A stretch of DNA of 64,000 bases from Clostridium cavendishii DSM 21758 (GCF_900141845.1 NZ_FQZB01000013.1:172476-236475); one strand, 5' to 3'. Positions 1-8,808 are shown, counted from the stretch's first letter. A program made the numbers and translations. The notes: generated by a model not told the origin, from the sequence alone.

Positions 1-791
1 GTTACAAATTCCATTTCTGGCCACTGAATATTGCCTGGATAAGATATAGCGTTAAAGTCTCCACTATATACTTCTTCTTGATTTATACTTACTCTAATTT
101 GTGCATTATATCCTGTTGATACAGGATAAGCAAGACATGCCCATAAACGTAAAAGCACTCCATCAAAACTTTTAGGTGTTATAAATTGTATACTTGATTT
201 TATTAAATTATTTGTATTTATATCAGTTCCTATTATAGGAAATGCCTTAGCACTTTCAACTATTGTCCTGTCAAAATAAGGAACACTGTCACCTTTCAAA
301 TATAAATTTAATCCATTATCAAAATATGCAGGAAGTTCTAAAACAGGTACGGAAATTATATTATTCCCCTGCTTTGCTAAATCAAAATTTTTAAGATTAT
401 AGCTATGACTTATAATTTCACAAAAACCACTACCTAGTATTCCATTTAATTCATCCCAACTTAAATAACCTTCCTCAGGTACTCCACTTTTTTCTCTTGA
501 CGCTATAATTGATATACCAAAAAACAACTTATTTTCAATAAGCCAAACTATTGCTGGCATTATGCTTTTCAATCCACCCTCAAATCTTATCATACATATA
601 TCTTGCTTTAAAAAATTATTATTTTTATACCAATTATAAAATTCCTTAGGAAATACCAATCTATATCCTAGGTTAATAATATACTTTATCTGTGCTTTAA
701 AATCCTCTATATAAGTAATATAATTACTAACCTTTGATTTATCCTCAGTTATTCCCTGATAACAAAGGGCTATATTATATAATTTTTTCAT
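1..791 (-). CDS. NodB-like (polysaccharide deacetylase-fold) protein, 3' end cut by window
   Basis: The frame is open from an ATG at 791 down to base 1, giving 263 visible residues; the C-terminus lies outside the window. The first ~140 residues resemble a NodB fold: a strand ICMIRFEGGLKS where family members carry TFDDG, then YLSWDELN and EIISHSYN, where they have a substrate or metal SH motif. The Asp pair of the usual metal site reads Glu-Gly here, so deacetylase activity is doubtful. The remaining visible part looks beta-rich, perhaps a carbohydrate-binding sandwich. No signal peptide is seen and the ribosome-binding site is weak. The family call is from motif reading only. Confidence 0.5.
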   Translation of the reverse strand, partial: MKKLYNIALCYQGITEDKSKVSNYITYIEDFKAQIKYIINLGYRLVFPKEFYNWYKNNNFLKQDICMIRFEGGLKSIMPAIVWLIENKLFFGISIIASREKSGVPEEGYLSWDELNGILGSGFCEIISHSYNLKNFDLAKQGNNIISVPVLELPAYFDNGLNLYLKGDSVPYFDRTIVESAKAFPIIGTDINTNNLIKSSIQFITPKSFDGVLLRLWACLAYPVSTGYNAQIRVSINQEEVYSGDFNAISYPGNIQWPEMEFV

Positions 792-895
792 TTTTGTTTT
801 ACCATTAAAATTATTCCTATTTATACTTTATGTATATAAAATCTATTTGCCACCAAAACCTTGTAAATTAATAATTCACACACATGTTGAACAAG

Positions 896-926
896 TTATC
901 CACATTGTCCACATATTTTATCCACA
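896..926 (+). promoter_or_regulatory. DnaA-box cluster (three boxes in 31 bp)
   Basis: Two perfect DnaA boxes TTATCCACA occur at 896-904 and 918-926, with TTGTCCACA (one mismatch) at 905-913 between them, all in the same direction. A fourth perfect box is at 1095-1103, beyond a very A/T-rich stretch. No dnaA, dnaN or rpmH is nearby and gene orientation does not switch here, so this resembles a DnaA-titrating cluster or a DnaA-controlled promoter of the gene ending its 5' region at 791, rather than oriC. Confidence 0.75.
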
Positions 927-1094
927 GAAATTAAAAAACCTGTTGAAATTTTTGTTGAAATTTAATATTTTATAGTCTTTAAAGGTATAATATGCGCATT
1001 TTTATTCACCTAAAGGTGGCTTATTTACTTTATTTATTTAGATTCATTTCTACTTTTTTATTATTTCTATTTATTAAATATAAACTAAAAAAAT

Positions 1095-1103
1095 TTATCC
1101 ACA
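1095..1103 (+). promoter_or_regulatory. Fourth DnaA box
   Basis: A perfect TTATCCACA, about 170 bp from the triple cluster and separated from it by A/T-rich sequence. The rest of the 792-1232 gap holds a short CACCTAAAGGTG palindrome near 1007 and no convincing gene. Confidence 0.7.
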
Positions 1104-1179
1104 TATATGATAAATTTTTATTTGAATATTTAAAATCCAAAATATAACAACCATATATTATTCCTTAATATGGTATAAT

Positions 1180-1214
1180 AATATAAAAAGAACATCAACA
1201 TTAAGTTGATGTTC
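1180..1214 (-). terminator. Rho-independent terminator
   Basis: Ten-base perfect arms GAACATCAAC (1190-1199) and GTTGATGTTC (1205-1214), followed on the minus strand by CTTTTTATATT. It ends the small gene whose stop is at 1233. Confidence 0.8.
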
Positions 1215-1232
1215 TAATAATATCTTTTTGAC

Positions 1233-1430
1233 TTATCTATCATTTATTAAATCTATAGCTCCTAAAACTACATGTGCTAATCCAAAGCCCAAAACGGCAG
1301 TTCCTATCATTGGAGCTATCTCTTTTTTAGGTAATCCGTGTTTTTTTAGATCTCTGGCTCTAACAGTAGCTGCTCCTATAGTTACTGCTGACCCTACTAT
1401 GGTTGGAATAAGTCCTTCTCTTATTTTCAT
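1233..1430 (-). CDS. Small membrane-associated protein, 65 aa
   Basis: A 65-residue protein starting MKIREGLIPTIVGSAV, with a GGAAGGTG ribosome-binding site well placed before the ATG and its own terminator. It has two hydrophobic stretches (residues ~8-24 and ~40-60, GTAVLGFGLAHVVLGAID) separated by a basic segment RARDLKKHGLPKK, suggesting a small two-helix membrane protein. Similar short proteins are common in clostridia as I recall, but I know no function for them. Confidence 0.65.
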   Translation of the reverse strand: MKIREGLIPTIVGSAVTIGAATVRARDLKKHGLPKKEIAPMIGTAVLGFGLAHVVLGAIDLINDR

Positions 1431-1531
1431 AATAACAACACCTTCCCTTATGATTTATTCTTTATTAGTGTTGCCATTATTTATAATAATATATAATCAC
1501 TTATTATGAACTTTTTTTAAATTTAATTTTT

Positions 1532-2701
1532 TTATGCTCTAAATACAACCTTTTCTTTTGAGAACATATATCTAGATATCATTACAGCTATGAACATATA
1601 TACAAGATGCCATCCCGCAACTATTAATAAATGTTTCATATCATAAATACCAACAGCAGCTTCCTTCATTACACTTATAGCATTAGCTACTGGTATATTA
1701 AAATATATGAACTTTATAGTCTTTGCATCCATCATATATGGTACATAAGATAAAAGCATTACTGGGAAAAATACTGCCATCATTAATGAACCAGCTTCTT
1801 TTATGGATTTTGCATATATACTAACAGCCATTTCTAATGCACATACTGCTATAAGTAGGAACAATGAGAATATCCCCATAACAGCTAATGAACCACCTGT
1901 TAATGTTAATTTTCCACCTTTAATTATAACCATCATGGATATAGCTATTGCTCCTAATGATACTGCTAAATTTAAAAATGCTATAGTTGCTAAAGCTGCA
2001 AGCTTCCCCCAAAGTATAGAGGTTCTATTAACAGCCGTTGATAATAATGGTTCTAACGTACCTCTTTCCTTTTCTCCTGCACCTAAATCTGGAGCCATTC
2101 CCATTGTAGGAGATATCATTAAAATTATAAGTAATGTTGGTAAAAGACCAGTTATTACTGTTCCTATATTATTTGTATCCTTCTTATTTGCTGTATTAAC
2201 TTTTTCCACTTCAAATGGATTAAGTACAGTGTTACTAATACCCCTTTTCTCCATTCTAGTATTAACTATGTTTTTATAATATACATCTAAAACTTCTTTT
2301 ATTTTTTGAGATCCCATCATGGATTTATTGGATTCATCATCTACTATCATCTTTATTCCAGCTTGTTTTTCATTTTCAATATTTTTATCAAAGTCCTCTG
2401 GTATTTCTAATATTAATCCAATAGAACCTTTTTTTATCTTTTCGTCTAAATCGTCACCTTTAACTAATTTTATACTTTTATCTGCTTCTAAAACCTTTGT
2501 TATAGATGAATTTCCATTATCCCTAATACCTATGGAAAACTCTTTACTAACACTATCCATAGTATCCTTCATAGCAAAATTCATTATACCAAACATTAAT
2601 GGATATAATATTATTGGTAAAAATATTGTAAAAAACAAAGTCTTTTTATCTCTAAATATATCTTTAACTTCTTTTTTATAAATAGTAAGAAAATTATTCA
2701 T
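1532..2701 (-). CDS. natB: ABC exporter permease, NatB/ABC-2 type
   Basis: A 389-residue ABC-2 type permease. It has one N-terminal membrane helix (LFFTIFLPIILYPLMFG), a long extracytoplasmic domain of about 150 residues, and five or six helices in the C-terminal half, including PTLLIILMISPTMGMAPDL and the GEKERGTLEPLL signature typical of NatB/YhaP-like exporters. The start is taken as ATG 2701, because GGAGG sits 9 bases upstream; an upstream in-frame GTG at 2710 would lie next to that site. It follows the ATPase gene with a small overlap and should form the membrane half of that pump. In Bacillus NatAB exports Na+, but the substrate here is not shown by sequence. Confidence 0.85.
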   Translation of the reverse strand: MNNFLTIYKKEVKDIFRDKKTLFFTIFLPIILYPLMFGIMNFAMKDTMDSVSKEFSIGIRDNGNSSITKVLEADKSIKLVKGDDLDEKIKKGSIGLILEIPEDFDKNIENEKQAGIKMIVDDESNKSMMGSQKIKEVLDVYYKNIVNTRMEKRGISNTVLNPFEVEKVNTANKKDTNNIGTVITGLLPTLLIILMISPTMGMAPDLGAGEKERGTLEPLLSTAVNRTSILWGKLAALATIAFLNLAVSLGAIAISMMVIIKGGKLTLTGGSLAVMGIFSLFLLIAVCALEMAVSIYAKSIKEAGSLMMAVFFPVMLLSYVPYMMDAKTIKFIYFNIPVANAISVMKEAAVGIYDMKHLLIVAGWHLVYMFIAVMISRYMFSKEKVVFRA

Positions 2702-3425
2702 GCCCAGCACCTCCTATAAGCTTTACAAATACTTCTTCTAAATCCTCATTGTTGTATTTGCTCTTTAACTCAGATATAGTGCCTTCCTCTATTAGTTTTC
2801 CTTTATTTATTATGACAACTCTATCACAAAGTTTTTCTACTTCTCTCATAGAATGACTTGAAAAAAGTATCGTTCTTCCTTTTTCTTTACAATTTAAAAT
2901 AAATTCATGAACTGATCTAGCAGCTGTTACATCTAATCCAGTAGTCGGTTCATCAAAGAGCATTATAGATGGTGAATGTACTATTGATCTTGCTATCGAT
3001 ACCTTTTGCTTCATACCTCTAGAAAATTTAGCTACTCTATTATCAATAAAATCTTCCATTCCAAGTTCCTTTGATAGTTCATTAATTGTATTGTTTGAAG
3101 TTTGTTCATCTATTCCATAAAGATCAGCAAAATATTTCATATTTTCTCTAGCTGTAAGTCTATCATAAAGTCCTACATCTCCACCAAATAAAATACCTAT
3201 ATTTTTTCTTACTTCTGTAGGTTCTTTATTTACATCAAATCCATTAACAATTGCAGTTCCTTCTGTTGGCTGCATCATTGTTGAAATCATTCTTAATGTT
3301 GTAGTTTTTCCTGCACCATTTTCTCCCAATAGCCCAACAATTTCACCCGTATTTACTTTGAATGAAATATTATCTACAGCTTTAGTGTTCTTAAAGGTTT
3401 TTGTAAGCCCATTAACTTCTAGCAT
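2694..3425 (-). CDS. natA: ABC exporter ATPase, NatA type
   Basis: A 243-residue ABC ATPase with Walker A GLLGENGAGKTTTLR (~residues 32-46), signature FSRGMKQKVSIARS, Walker B IMLFDEPTTGLD and the switch His in SSHSMRE. The order and the RGM variant signature match NatA-type exporters of Na+ or antibiotics. It is the first gene of a two-gene operon; its 3' end overlaps the permease start by 8 bases, indicating translational coupling. Substrate is unproven. Confidence 0.88.
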   Translation of the reverse strand: MLEVNGLTKTFKNTKAVDNISFKVNTGEIVGLLGENGAGKTTTLRMISTMMQPTEGTAIVNGFDVNKEPTEVRKNIGILFGGDVGLYDRLTARENMKYFADLYGIDEQTSNNTINELSKELGMEDFIDNRVAKFSRGMKQKVSIARSIVHSPSIMLFDEPTTGLDVTAARSVHEFILNCKEKGRTILFSSHSMREVEKLCDRVVIINKGKLIEEGTISELKSKYNNEDLEEVFVKLIGGAGHE

Positions 3426-3539
3426 GTAATCGCCCCGCTTTCTTTATTTCCTATTTATAATATCATATATGTTTACTAAAGAATATTACTTTAAGTAATT
3501 TTTACAATTACTTAAGTCACTCTTATTCAATATTTTCCA

Positions 3540-3824
3540 GTGTATTTTTTTTTAAAATACACATAATACATAATGTAAGAGGTAATATTCTAGAACTTAC
3601 TCTTTGTTAAATGAAAAGTTTACCCTTAGCTATCAAAACTTATCATTTAACCTCATTAGTTTAACAAATTAAAAGTGCCCCCGTGAGCTATGGCTATTTT
3701 AATTTGTTAAACTTAACCATCAACTATAACAATCAAATTATCCATATATAATGCTTTTAAGCACTATTTGTCTCACCCCTCATAAATATATAACCCCTCT
3801 GATAAAAGCAGAGGGGTTTGTTTA
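3540..3824 (+). ncRNA. Candidate structured RNA ending in a terminator
   Basis: The 417-base gap between two minus-strand operons holds no gene but has ordered structure. One hairpin is at 3603-3656 (TTGTTAAATG ... CATTTAAC). A strong one is at 3659-3713, with arms AGTTTAACAAATTAAAA and TTTTAATTTGTTAAACTT enclosing a G/C-rich loop around GTGCCCCCGTGAGC. A terminator hairpin follows at 3792-3818 with a TTTGTTT tail on the plus strand. This order suggests a plus-strand transcript of roughly 250 nt. I could not match it to a known riboswitch or 6S, SRP or tmRNA consensus. It could instead be DNA-level palindromes. Confidence 0.4.
3792..3824 (+). terminator. Terminator hairpin
   Basis: Arms AACCCCTCTG and CAGAGGGGTT with a 7-nt loop, then TTGTTT on the plus strand. 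On the minus strand the tail is only ATATATTTAT, so it works less well as terminator for the SPOCS operon ending at 3843. Confidence 0.7.
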
Positions 3825-3842
3825 ATTGAAACATGATTTTTT

Positions 3843-4364
3843 CTATTTATAATTTCCTATTCTTATTTTTTCTGCATTCAAAAATATAGTTATATTATTC
3901 GATATTTCCCTTTGATTTATTACTTTAGTATACAAATTCTCTATATAGCTTTGAACATAATAAGTATCATTTATTTGTGTTTCTTTGTCCAATGTTATGG
4001 CTGTATAAAATGGCAGTCTAAACTCACATGCTCTTATAAGTTGTTCCTCATTATCCACTGTATAAAATATTTTTTCATCTACTTCTCCCTGTATCATTAG
4101 TTTAAAACCAGTCATTATTTCTCCCTCTAAATTTTCTATAGGTGTATTCTTTATCATAGGAGTGTGTATTAATTGCTTTTTTTGTATAGAGCACCCCACT
4201 ATTATAGAGTTTATTTTTCTTATATCCAAACTATCTTCTGGTAATGTTAGGCTATCTACCATATTTATTTCTTTCCAATTTACATCCTTATAATTCATCA
4301 AATTAATATTATTATTCAAACAAGTTATTTCATAATTTGAATTGTCATCTTTATTCAAAAACAT
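3843..4364 (-). CDS. Single SPOCS-domain (DUF3794) protein
   Basis: A 173-residue protein with one SPOCS/DUF3794-like domain (~residues 35-165), recognised from the pattern VDSLTLPEDSLDIRKINSII, then a beta-strand ladder with GFKLMIQGEVDEKIFYTVD. No signal peptide or membrane helix is seen. SPOCS domains occur in clostridial spore assembly proteins such as SipL, so a spore-coat or spore-surface role is plausible but inferred. It lies 14 bases after the two-domain SPOCS gene with a G-rich ribosome-binding site, so the two form an operon. Confidence 0.7.
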   Translation of the reverse strand: MFLNKDDNSNYEITCLNNNINLMNYKDVNWKEINMVDSLTLPEDSLDIRKINSIIVGCSIQKKQLIHTPMIKNTPIENLEGEIMTGFKLMIQGEVDEKIFYTVDNEEQLIRACEFRLPFYTAITLDKETQINDTYYVQSYIENLYTKVINQREISNNITIFLNAEKIRIGNYK

Positions 4365-4378
4365 ATTACCCCGCCCCC

Positions 4379-5440
4379 CTAAAAATATGTTTTCTTATTA
4401 ACTTTAAAAAAGATGCTTATATTTTCAAACATATTCCTTTTATCTAAAACATTTACATGTAAATCTTCAATACATGAGTCTATTATAAAACTATCTGTGA
4501 ATTTACAATTGTCATTTATAGATATATAAATAGAATATGGCACTCCATATTGAACCGAAATTAAGTTATCTTCATTATTAAATTCATTATATATAATATC
4601 TTGATTTAAAATTAAATCTATTAATAATTTCTTTTCTTTGAATATATTCCCTCCACTACTCACTGGTGGTTTTATCGGTACCAATACTACCCTTTGATTT
4701 CTAACTATAATGTTTGATGTTATATTAATTACTTTCCCTATATCAGGTTTATTTTTTGGTATCGTATACTTTTCTTTGATATTAATATTAGTCCATTCTT
4801 TATCTTGTGGTCCTAAAAAAGTTGTTATATCATTTGTGTTTTTAGAACTTGGAATATCCATTTCATAGTCACTATCCTCTTCTATCTCTTTATCATAATC
4901 ATTAATACTAAGCCTTGATGCCACTAAAAATAAATTTGTACAAGCTGATATTTTTCTCGGATAAATTTCTGATACCATAAAACTTTCAACATATGGTATT
5001 ATGCTGAAATTATCCTCCAACTTAACTTGATTATTTAACATTATATATGTTGAAAAATATTCCCCATAATTAAAATTATAAACTTCATGTCTTAATTCCA
5101 TAGAAATGTACTGGATAGACAAATTTAAAGCTCCTTCTATAATTATCTTTTTTCCTGTAGATTTGACACCTTCTAAATTTGTAACAATATCATCTCCTGG
5201 TGTAGAAATTATTTTTTTTCTTAAAATATCTACGGATAGATTTATACTTTGTATTGCTCCAATATCAGGTTTTTGAGCCTGAACTTTAGCATCTACTAAA
5301 ATTACCTTCTCTTTGAAAAAATTAGAATTAGGTAATGACATTGATTTATTAATATAATTAACAGCTTGTTTATCTGCAACACCATAAATATCAAAATAGT
5401 TGCTTCCTTTACATAAAGAAGTATTCTTATTGAATACCAT
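4379..5440 (-). CDS. Two-domain SPOCS (DUF3794) protein
   Basis: A 353-residue protein with two SPOCS-like modules (~residues 35-170 and ~210-345). Each opens with a KPDIG motif (AQKPDIGAIQSIN; PKNKPDIGKVINITS) and continues with a strand like GKKIIIEGALNLSIQYIS. A Ser/Asp/Glu-rich linker near residues 185-205 separates them. GGAGGG precedes the ATG. It lacks the LysM domain that ends SipL, so it is a paralogous family, not SipL itself. With the downstream single-domain gene it forms a two-gene operon, probably related to sporulation by family, though no sporulation promoter was identified. Confidence 0.72.
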   Translation of the reverse strand: MVFNKNTSLCKGSNYFDIYGVADKQAVNYINKSMSLPNSNFFKEKVILVDAKVQAQKPDIGAIQSINLSVDILRKKIISTPGDDIVTNLEGVKSTGKKIIIEGALNLSIQYISMELRHEVYNFNYGEYFSTYIMLNNQVKLEDNFSIIPYVESFMVSEIYPRKISACTNLFLVASRLSINDYDKEIEEDSDYEMDIPSSKNTNDITTFLGPQDKEWTNINIKEKYTIPKNKPDIGKVINITSNIIVRNQRVVLVPIKPPVSSGGNIFKEKKLLIDLILNQDIIYNEFNNEDNLISVQYGVPYSIYISINDNCKFTDSFIIDSCIEDLHVNVLDKRNMFENISIFFKVNKKTYF

Positions 5441-5511
5441 TTTAACCCTCCATTTTTATAAAAATAAGTTATTACTCCTTAGTATAATATTCCTTATTTT
5501 TAGCATTAATG

Positions 5512-5550
5512 AGAAAACACCCTGAAATTTTTTATTTCAAGGTGTTTTTA
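5512..5550 (-). terminator. Terminator of proBA
   Basis: A 14-base stem with one mismatch (AAAACACCTTGAAA/TTTCAGGGTGTTTT) directly after the proA stop, with tail TTTTCTCATT on the minus strand. Confidence 0.8.
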
Positions 5551-6795
5551 TTATCTTATTTGGCCATTTCCATATATAATATATTTTATTGTTGTTAATT
5601 CCTTCAATCCCATAGGTCCCCTAGCATGTAACTTTTGAGTACTTATACCTATTTCAGCACCAAATCCAAATTCAAAACCATCCGTGAATCTTGTAGATGC
5701 ATTAATATAAACAGCAGCAGCATCTACTTTTTGCAGAAATTCTTGAGATGCCTTATAACTTTCTGTAACTATGGCCTCTGAATGCTTTGTACCATATTCA
5801 TTAATATGGTTTATAGCCTCATCAATATCATTCACTATTTTTACTGATAAAATATAATCTAAAAACTCAGTTCTAAAATCTTCATCAGTTGCAAGTATAA
5901 TATCATTTACTATTGCTTTTGTAGCTCTACAGCCTCTTATTTCCACCCCATTAGATTTAAGTGCTTCTATAGCCAGTGGCAAGAATTCTATTGCTATATC
6001 CTTATGAACAAGTAAATTTTCAGCTGCATTACAAACTGATGGCCTTGAAACTTTTGCATTTACTATTATATTTTTTGCCATCTCTATATCACAATCTTTA
6101 TCTACGTATATGTGACAATTACCTGTTCCGGTTTCTATAACAGGTACTGTAGCATTTTTAACTACTGCTTTTATAAGTCCTGCTCCCCCTCTTGGTATTA
6201 AAACATCCAAATATTCATTAAGCTTCATAAATTGGGTTGCTACTTCCCTACTAGTATCTTCTATTAATTGCACAGAATCTATAGGTATATTAGTTTCTTT
6301 TAAACTCTCTCTAATAATATCTATTATTACCTTATTAGAATTTATAGCTTCACTCCCACCCCTTAATATTACTGTATTTCCTGCTTTTAAACATAAAGAA
6401 GCTGCATCTACAGTAACATTTGGTCTTGCTTCATATATTATTCCTATTACACCTAAAGGTACTCTTTTTTGTCCTATTTGAAGTCCATTTGGTCTTTGCC
6501 ACATAGAAACAACTTCTCCTACAGGATCTTGCAGTTCTATTATTTGAAACACTCCCTCAGCCATAGCTTTAATTCTATCTTTATTTAAAGCTAACCTATC
6601 AATCATGACTTCCGAAATCCCTTTGCTTTTTGCATTTTGTAAATCTATTTTATTTGCAGCTAGAATTTCTTCATCTCTTTTTATTAAATTTTCCCCTATT
6701 TTCTTTAGCCCCTGATTCTTATCTTGTGCTGACATATTACTTAAAATGTACGATGCCTTTTTAGCTTTCTGCCCTTTCATAATTAATTCATCCAT
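5551..6795 (-). CDS. proA: Gamma-glutamyl phosphate reductase
   Basis: A 414-residue ALDH-fold enzyme reducing gamma-glutamyl phosphate to glutamate semialdehyde with NADPH, the second step of proline synthesis, in the cytoplasm. Family signatures are clear: LGVIGIIYEARPNVT, LRGGSEAINSN, the catalytic cysteine in RPSVCNAAENLLVH (~residue 255), and the C-terminal FGFGAEIGISTQKLHARGPMG. Length is normal for ProA. It is 19 bases downstream of proB on the same strand, so the two are an operon. Confidence 0.97.
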   Translation of the reverse strand: MDELIMKGQKAKKASYILSNMSAQDKNQGLKKIGENLIKRDEEILAANKIDLQNAKSKGISEVMIDRLALNKDRIKAMAEGVFQIIELQDPVGEVVSMWQRPNGLQIGQKRVPLGVIGIIYEARPNVTVDAASLCLKAGNTVILRGGSEAINSNKVIIDIIRESLKETNIPIDSVQLIEDTSREVATQFMKLNEYLDVLIPRGGAGLIKAVVKNATVPVIETGTGNCHIYVDKDCDIEMAKNIIVNAKVSRPSVCNAAENLLVHKDIAIEFLPLAIEALKSNGVEIRGCRATKAIVNDIILATDEDFRTEFLDYILSVKIVNDIDEAINHINEYGTKHSEAIVTESYKASQEFLQKVDAAAVYINASTRFTDGFEFGFGAEIGISTQKLHARGPMGLKELTTIKYIIYGNGQIR

Positions 6796-6814
6796 CTTTA
6801 AACCCTCCCCAATA

Positions 6815-7621
6815 TTAATTAGCTCTAAATAAAGTTCCTATTTCTTCACCATCTAAAATACCCAGAAGAACTTTAGGTTCTTTACCATTGGTAAGTATCA
6901 TATTAACCCCACTAGAATTAGCTATCTTAGCCGCTGATAATTTGGTAACCATTCCTCCTGTCCCCATATCTGTTCCAGCACCACCAGCGCATGCTTCTAT
7001 CTCATTAGTTATTTCTACTATTTCCTTAATAAGTTTACTATCACTATTTTTTCGTGGATCACAATCATAAAATCCATCAATATCAGATAATATAACTAAT
7101 AAATCAGCCTTTGTAAGTTTTGACACTATTGCTGAAAGTGTATCATTATCCCCAAAGTTACACATGTTTTCTATTTCATCTATAGAAACTGTATCATTCT
7201 CATTAACTATTGGTATTATCCCCATTTCTAATAATGTCTCAAATGTATTACATACATTATTCCTCATATGTTCATCTTCAACCACATTTCTAGTAAGTAA
7301 AATCTGAGCCACAGTATGATTGTATTTTTCAAAAAACTTACTATATATATTCATAAGTTCACATTGCCCTACTGCGGCTACTGCCTGTTTTCCTTTTGTA
7401 GATGAAGGTCTTTCTTTAAGTCCAAGCTTACTACATCCAACACCTATTGCTCCTGACGATACAAGTATCACTTCTTTTCCACTATTAGCTAAGTCTGATA
7501 AAACTCTTGAAAGCTTTTCTATACTTTCAAGATTAACATTACCATCATCATGAGTTAATGTAGATGTCCCAACCTTAACTACTATTCTTTTAACACTTAG
7601 AATATCTTCTCTTATAATCAA
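6815..7621 (-). CDS. proB: Glutamate 5-kinase, short form without PUA domain
   Basis: A 268-residue amino-acid kinase that phosphorylates the gamma-carboxyl of glutamate, the first step of proline synthesis. Diagnostic segments are RIVVKVGTSTLTH, ILVSSGAIGVG, PIVNENDTVS, FGDNDTLSAIVS and GTGGMVTKLSAAKIA. The C-terminal PUA domain of longer ProBs (about 365 aa) is absent, a form I recall from other clostridia. The start is a TTG at 7621 preceded by GGGGTGG; no better in-frame ATG with a ribosome-binding site is seen. Confidence 0.95.
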   Translation of the reverse strand: MIIREDILSVKRIVVKVGTSTLTHDDGNVNLESIEKLSRVLSDLANSGKEVILVSSGAIGVGCSKLGLKERPSSTKGKQAVAAVGQCELMNIYSKFFEKYNHTVAQILLTRNVVEDEHMRNNVCNTFETLLEMGIIPIVNENDTVSIDEIENMCNFGDNDTLSAIVSKLTKADLLVILSDIDGFYDCDPRKNSDSKLIKEIVEITNEIEACAGGAGTDMGTGGMVTKLSAAKIANSSGVNMILTNGKEPKVLLGILDGEEIGTLFRAN

Positions 7622-7769
7622 AAAACCACCCCAATTAATATATATTAAGATATATTATAATATATTTTACTATTGTTGTTACAGTATAAATTCTTATATT
7701 ATTATAATTTAAATATATTATAGTGATTTTTAAACATTCTAAGAGTTTTTTAAATTAATCCTTAATCCA

Positions 7770-8648
7770 TTAGCAATTCACCATATCTCCACCATTTACA
7801 TGTATTGTTTCTCCTGTTATGTACGAAGAATCCCTTGAAGCTAAAAACACATAAGCTTGAGCAATTTCTACTGGCTGACCTGCCCTTTTTAACGGTGTAT
7901 CTGAACCAAACTGGCTTACTTTAGTTTCATCAAAAGAAGAAACTATTAATGGCGTCCATATTGGCCCTGGTGCCACTGCATTTACCCTTATACCCTTATC
8001 AGCTAGGTTTATAGCTAAACTTCTTGTGAATGTAGTTAATGCTCCCTTAGTACAAGAATAATCTATTAAGGTCTTACTTCCTCTGTATGCAACCACTGAT
8101 GTAGTATTTATAATACTAGCACCCTGTTTTAAATGTGGCATAGCTTCTCTTGTTAAAAAAAATGCTCCAAAAAAATTAGTATTAAAAGTTTTTCTAATTT
8201 GCTCTGTTGTTATATCTTCTAGATTTTTCTGTTCATGCTGCTCGCCAGAGTTGTTTATTAGTATATCTATTGTTTTATACTTATCTATAGTAGTTTTAAC
8301 TATTTGCTTACAAAATTCTTCGCTTCCTATATCACCATTTAATAATATACATTCTGCACCCTTTTTCTCTATAATTTCTCTAGTTTTATTAGCATCATCA
8401 TTCTCCTTGAGATGCACTAAAACAATTTTAGCCCCTTCTTTGGCAAAAGCTATAGCAACAGCCCTACCTATTCCACTATCTCCTCCTGTTATTATAGCAA
8501 CCTTATCTAAAAGCTTTTTACCTAAATCATTATATCCTTCTAATTCATATATAGGTTCTGGTTTCATTTCTGATTCCTTACCTGGTTGCCTATTTTGGTG
8601 TTGTTTTGGAAAACCCTTAGGAAATTGTTCACTGTTTTTAGTTTCCAT
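7770..8648 (-). CDS. SDR-family oxidoreductase (YdaD/YghA-like)
   Basis: A 292-residue short-chain dehydrogenase with an N-terminal extension of ~45 residues rich in Lys, Gln and Pro, as in Bacillus YdaD (general stress protein 39) and E. coli YghA. The Rossmann motif ITGGDSGIGRAVA (~residues 53-65), NNSG (LINNSGEQHE), the catalytic Ser with YSCTKGAL as Tyr-x3-Lys, and VAPGPIWTPL are all present. It probably acts on small aldehydes or alcohols with NADP(H); the substrate is unknown. It is divergent from the second SDR at 8809. Confidence 0.85.
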   Translation of the reverse strand: METKNSEQFPKGFPKQHQNRQPGKESEMKPEPIYELEGYNDLGKKLLDKVAIITGGDSGIGRAVAIAFAKEGAKIVLVHLKENDDANKTREIIEKKGAECILLNGDIGSEEFCKQIVKTTIDKYKTIDILINNSGEQHEQKNLEDITTEQIRKTFNTNFFGAFFLTREAMPHLKQGASIINTTSVVAYRGSKTLIDYSCTKGALTTFTRSLAINLADKGIRVNAVAPGPIWTPLIVSSFDETKVSQFGSDTPLKRAGQPVEIAQAYVFLASRDSSYITGETIHVNGGDMVNC

Positions 8649-8724
8649 TTAAATCACTCCTTTTAAATTTTTATATTAAATATTATTGCCTTAAGCTATA
8701 ATTATATTAGGATTATTAAATGAA

Positions 8725-8752
8725 ACTCCTATTCATTATCATTCATAGGAGT
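8725..8752. repeat. Palindrome between two divergent SDR genes
   Basis: ACTCCTAT and ATAGGAGT arms are separated by 12 bases (TCATTATCATTC), centred between the divergent starts at 8648 and 8809. It could be an operator shared by both promoters. The spacer contains CATTATCATT, faintly Fur-like, which I do not consider enough to name a regulator. The gap also holds CCAAATT/AATTTGG at 8766-8782. Confidence 0.35.
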
Positions 8753-8808
8753 AAGTTCGAATACCCAAATTAAAAATTTGGATTCTTACTTAAAATAGGA
8801 GGTTTATA

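Noticed and set aside
896..1103. A chromosomal replication origin
   Set aside because: DnaA boxes and an A/T tract are present, but dnaA, dnaN and rpmH are absent and there is no switch in gene direction; kept only as a DnaA-box cluster.
1803..2279. Plus-strand frame opposite the NatB-type permease
   Set aside because: Antisense to a clear gene, no ribosome-binding site, composition typical of a shadow frame.
8725..8752. Fur box between the SDR genes
   Set aside because: Only a short CATTATCATT match; arms of the palindrome are unlike a Fur site.
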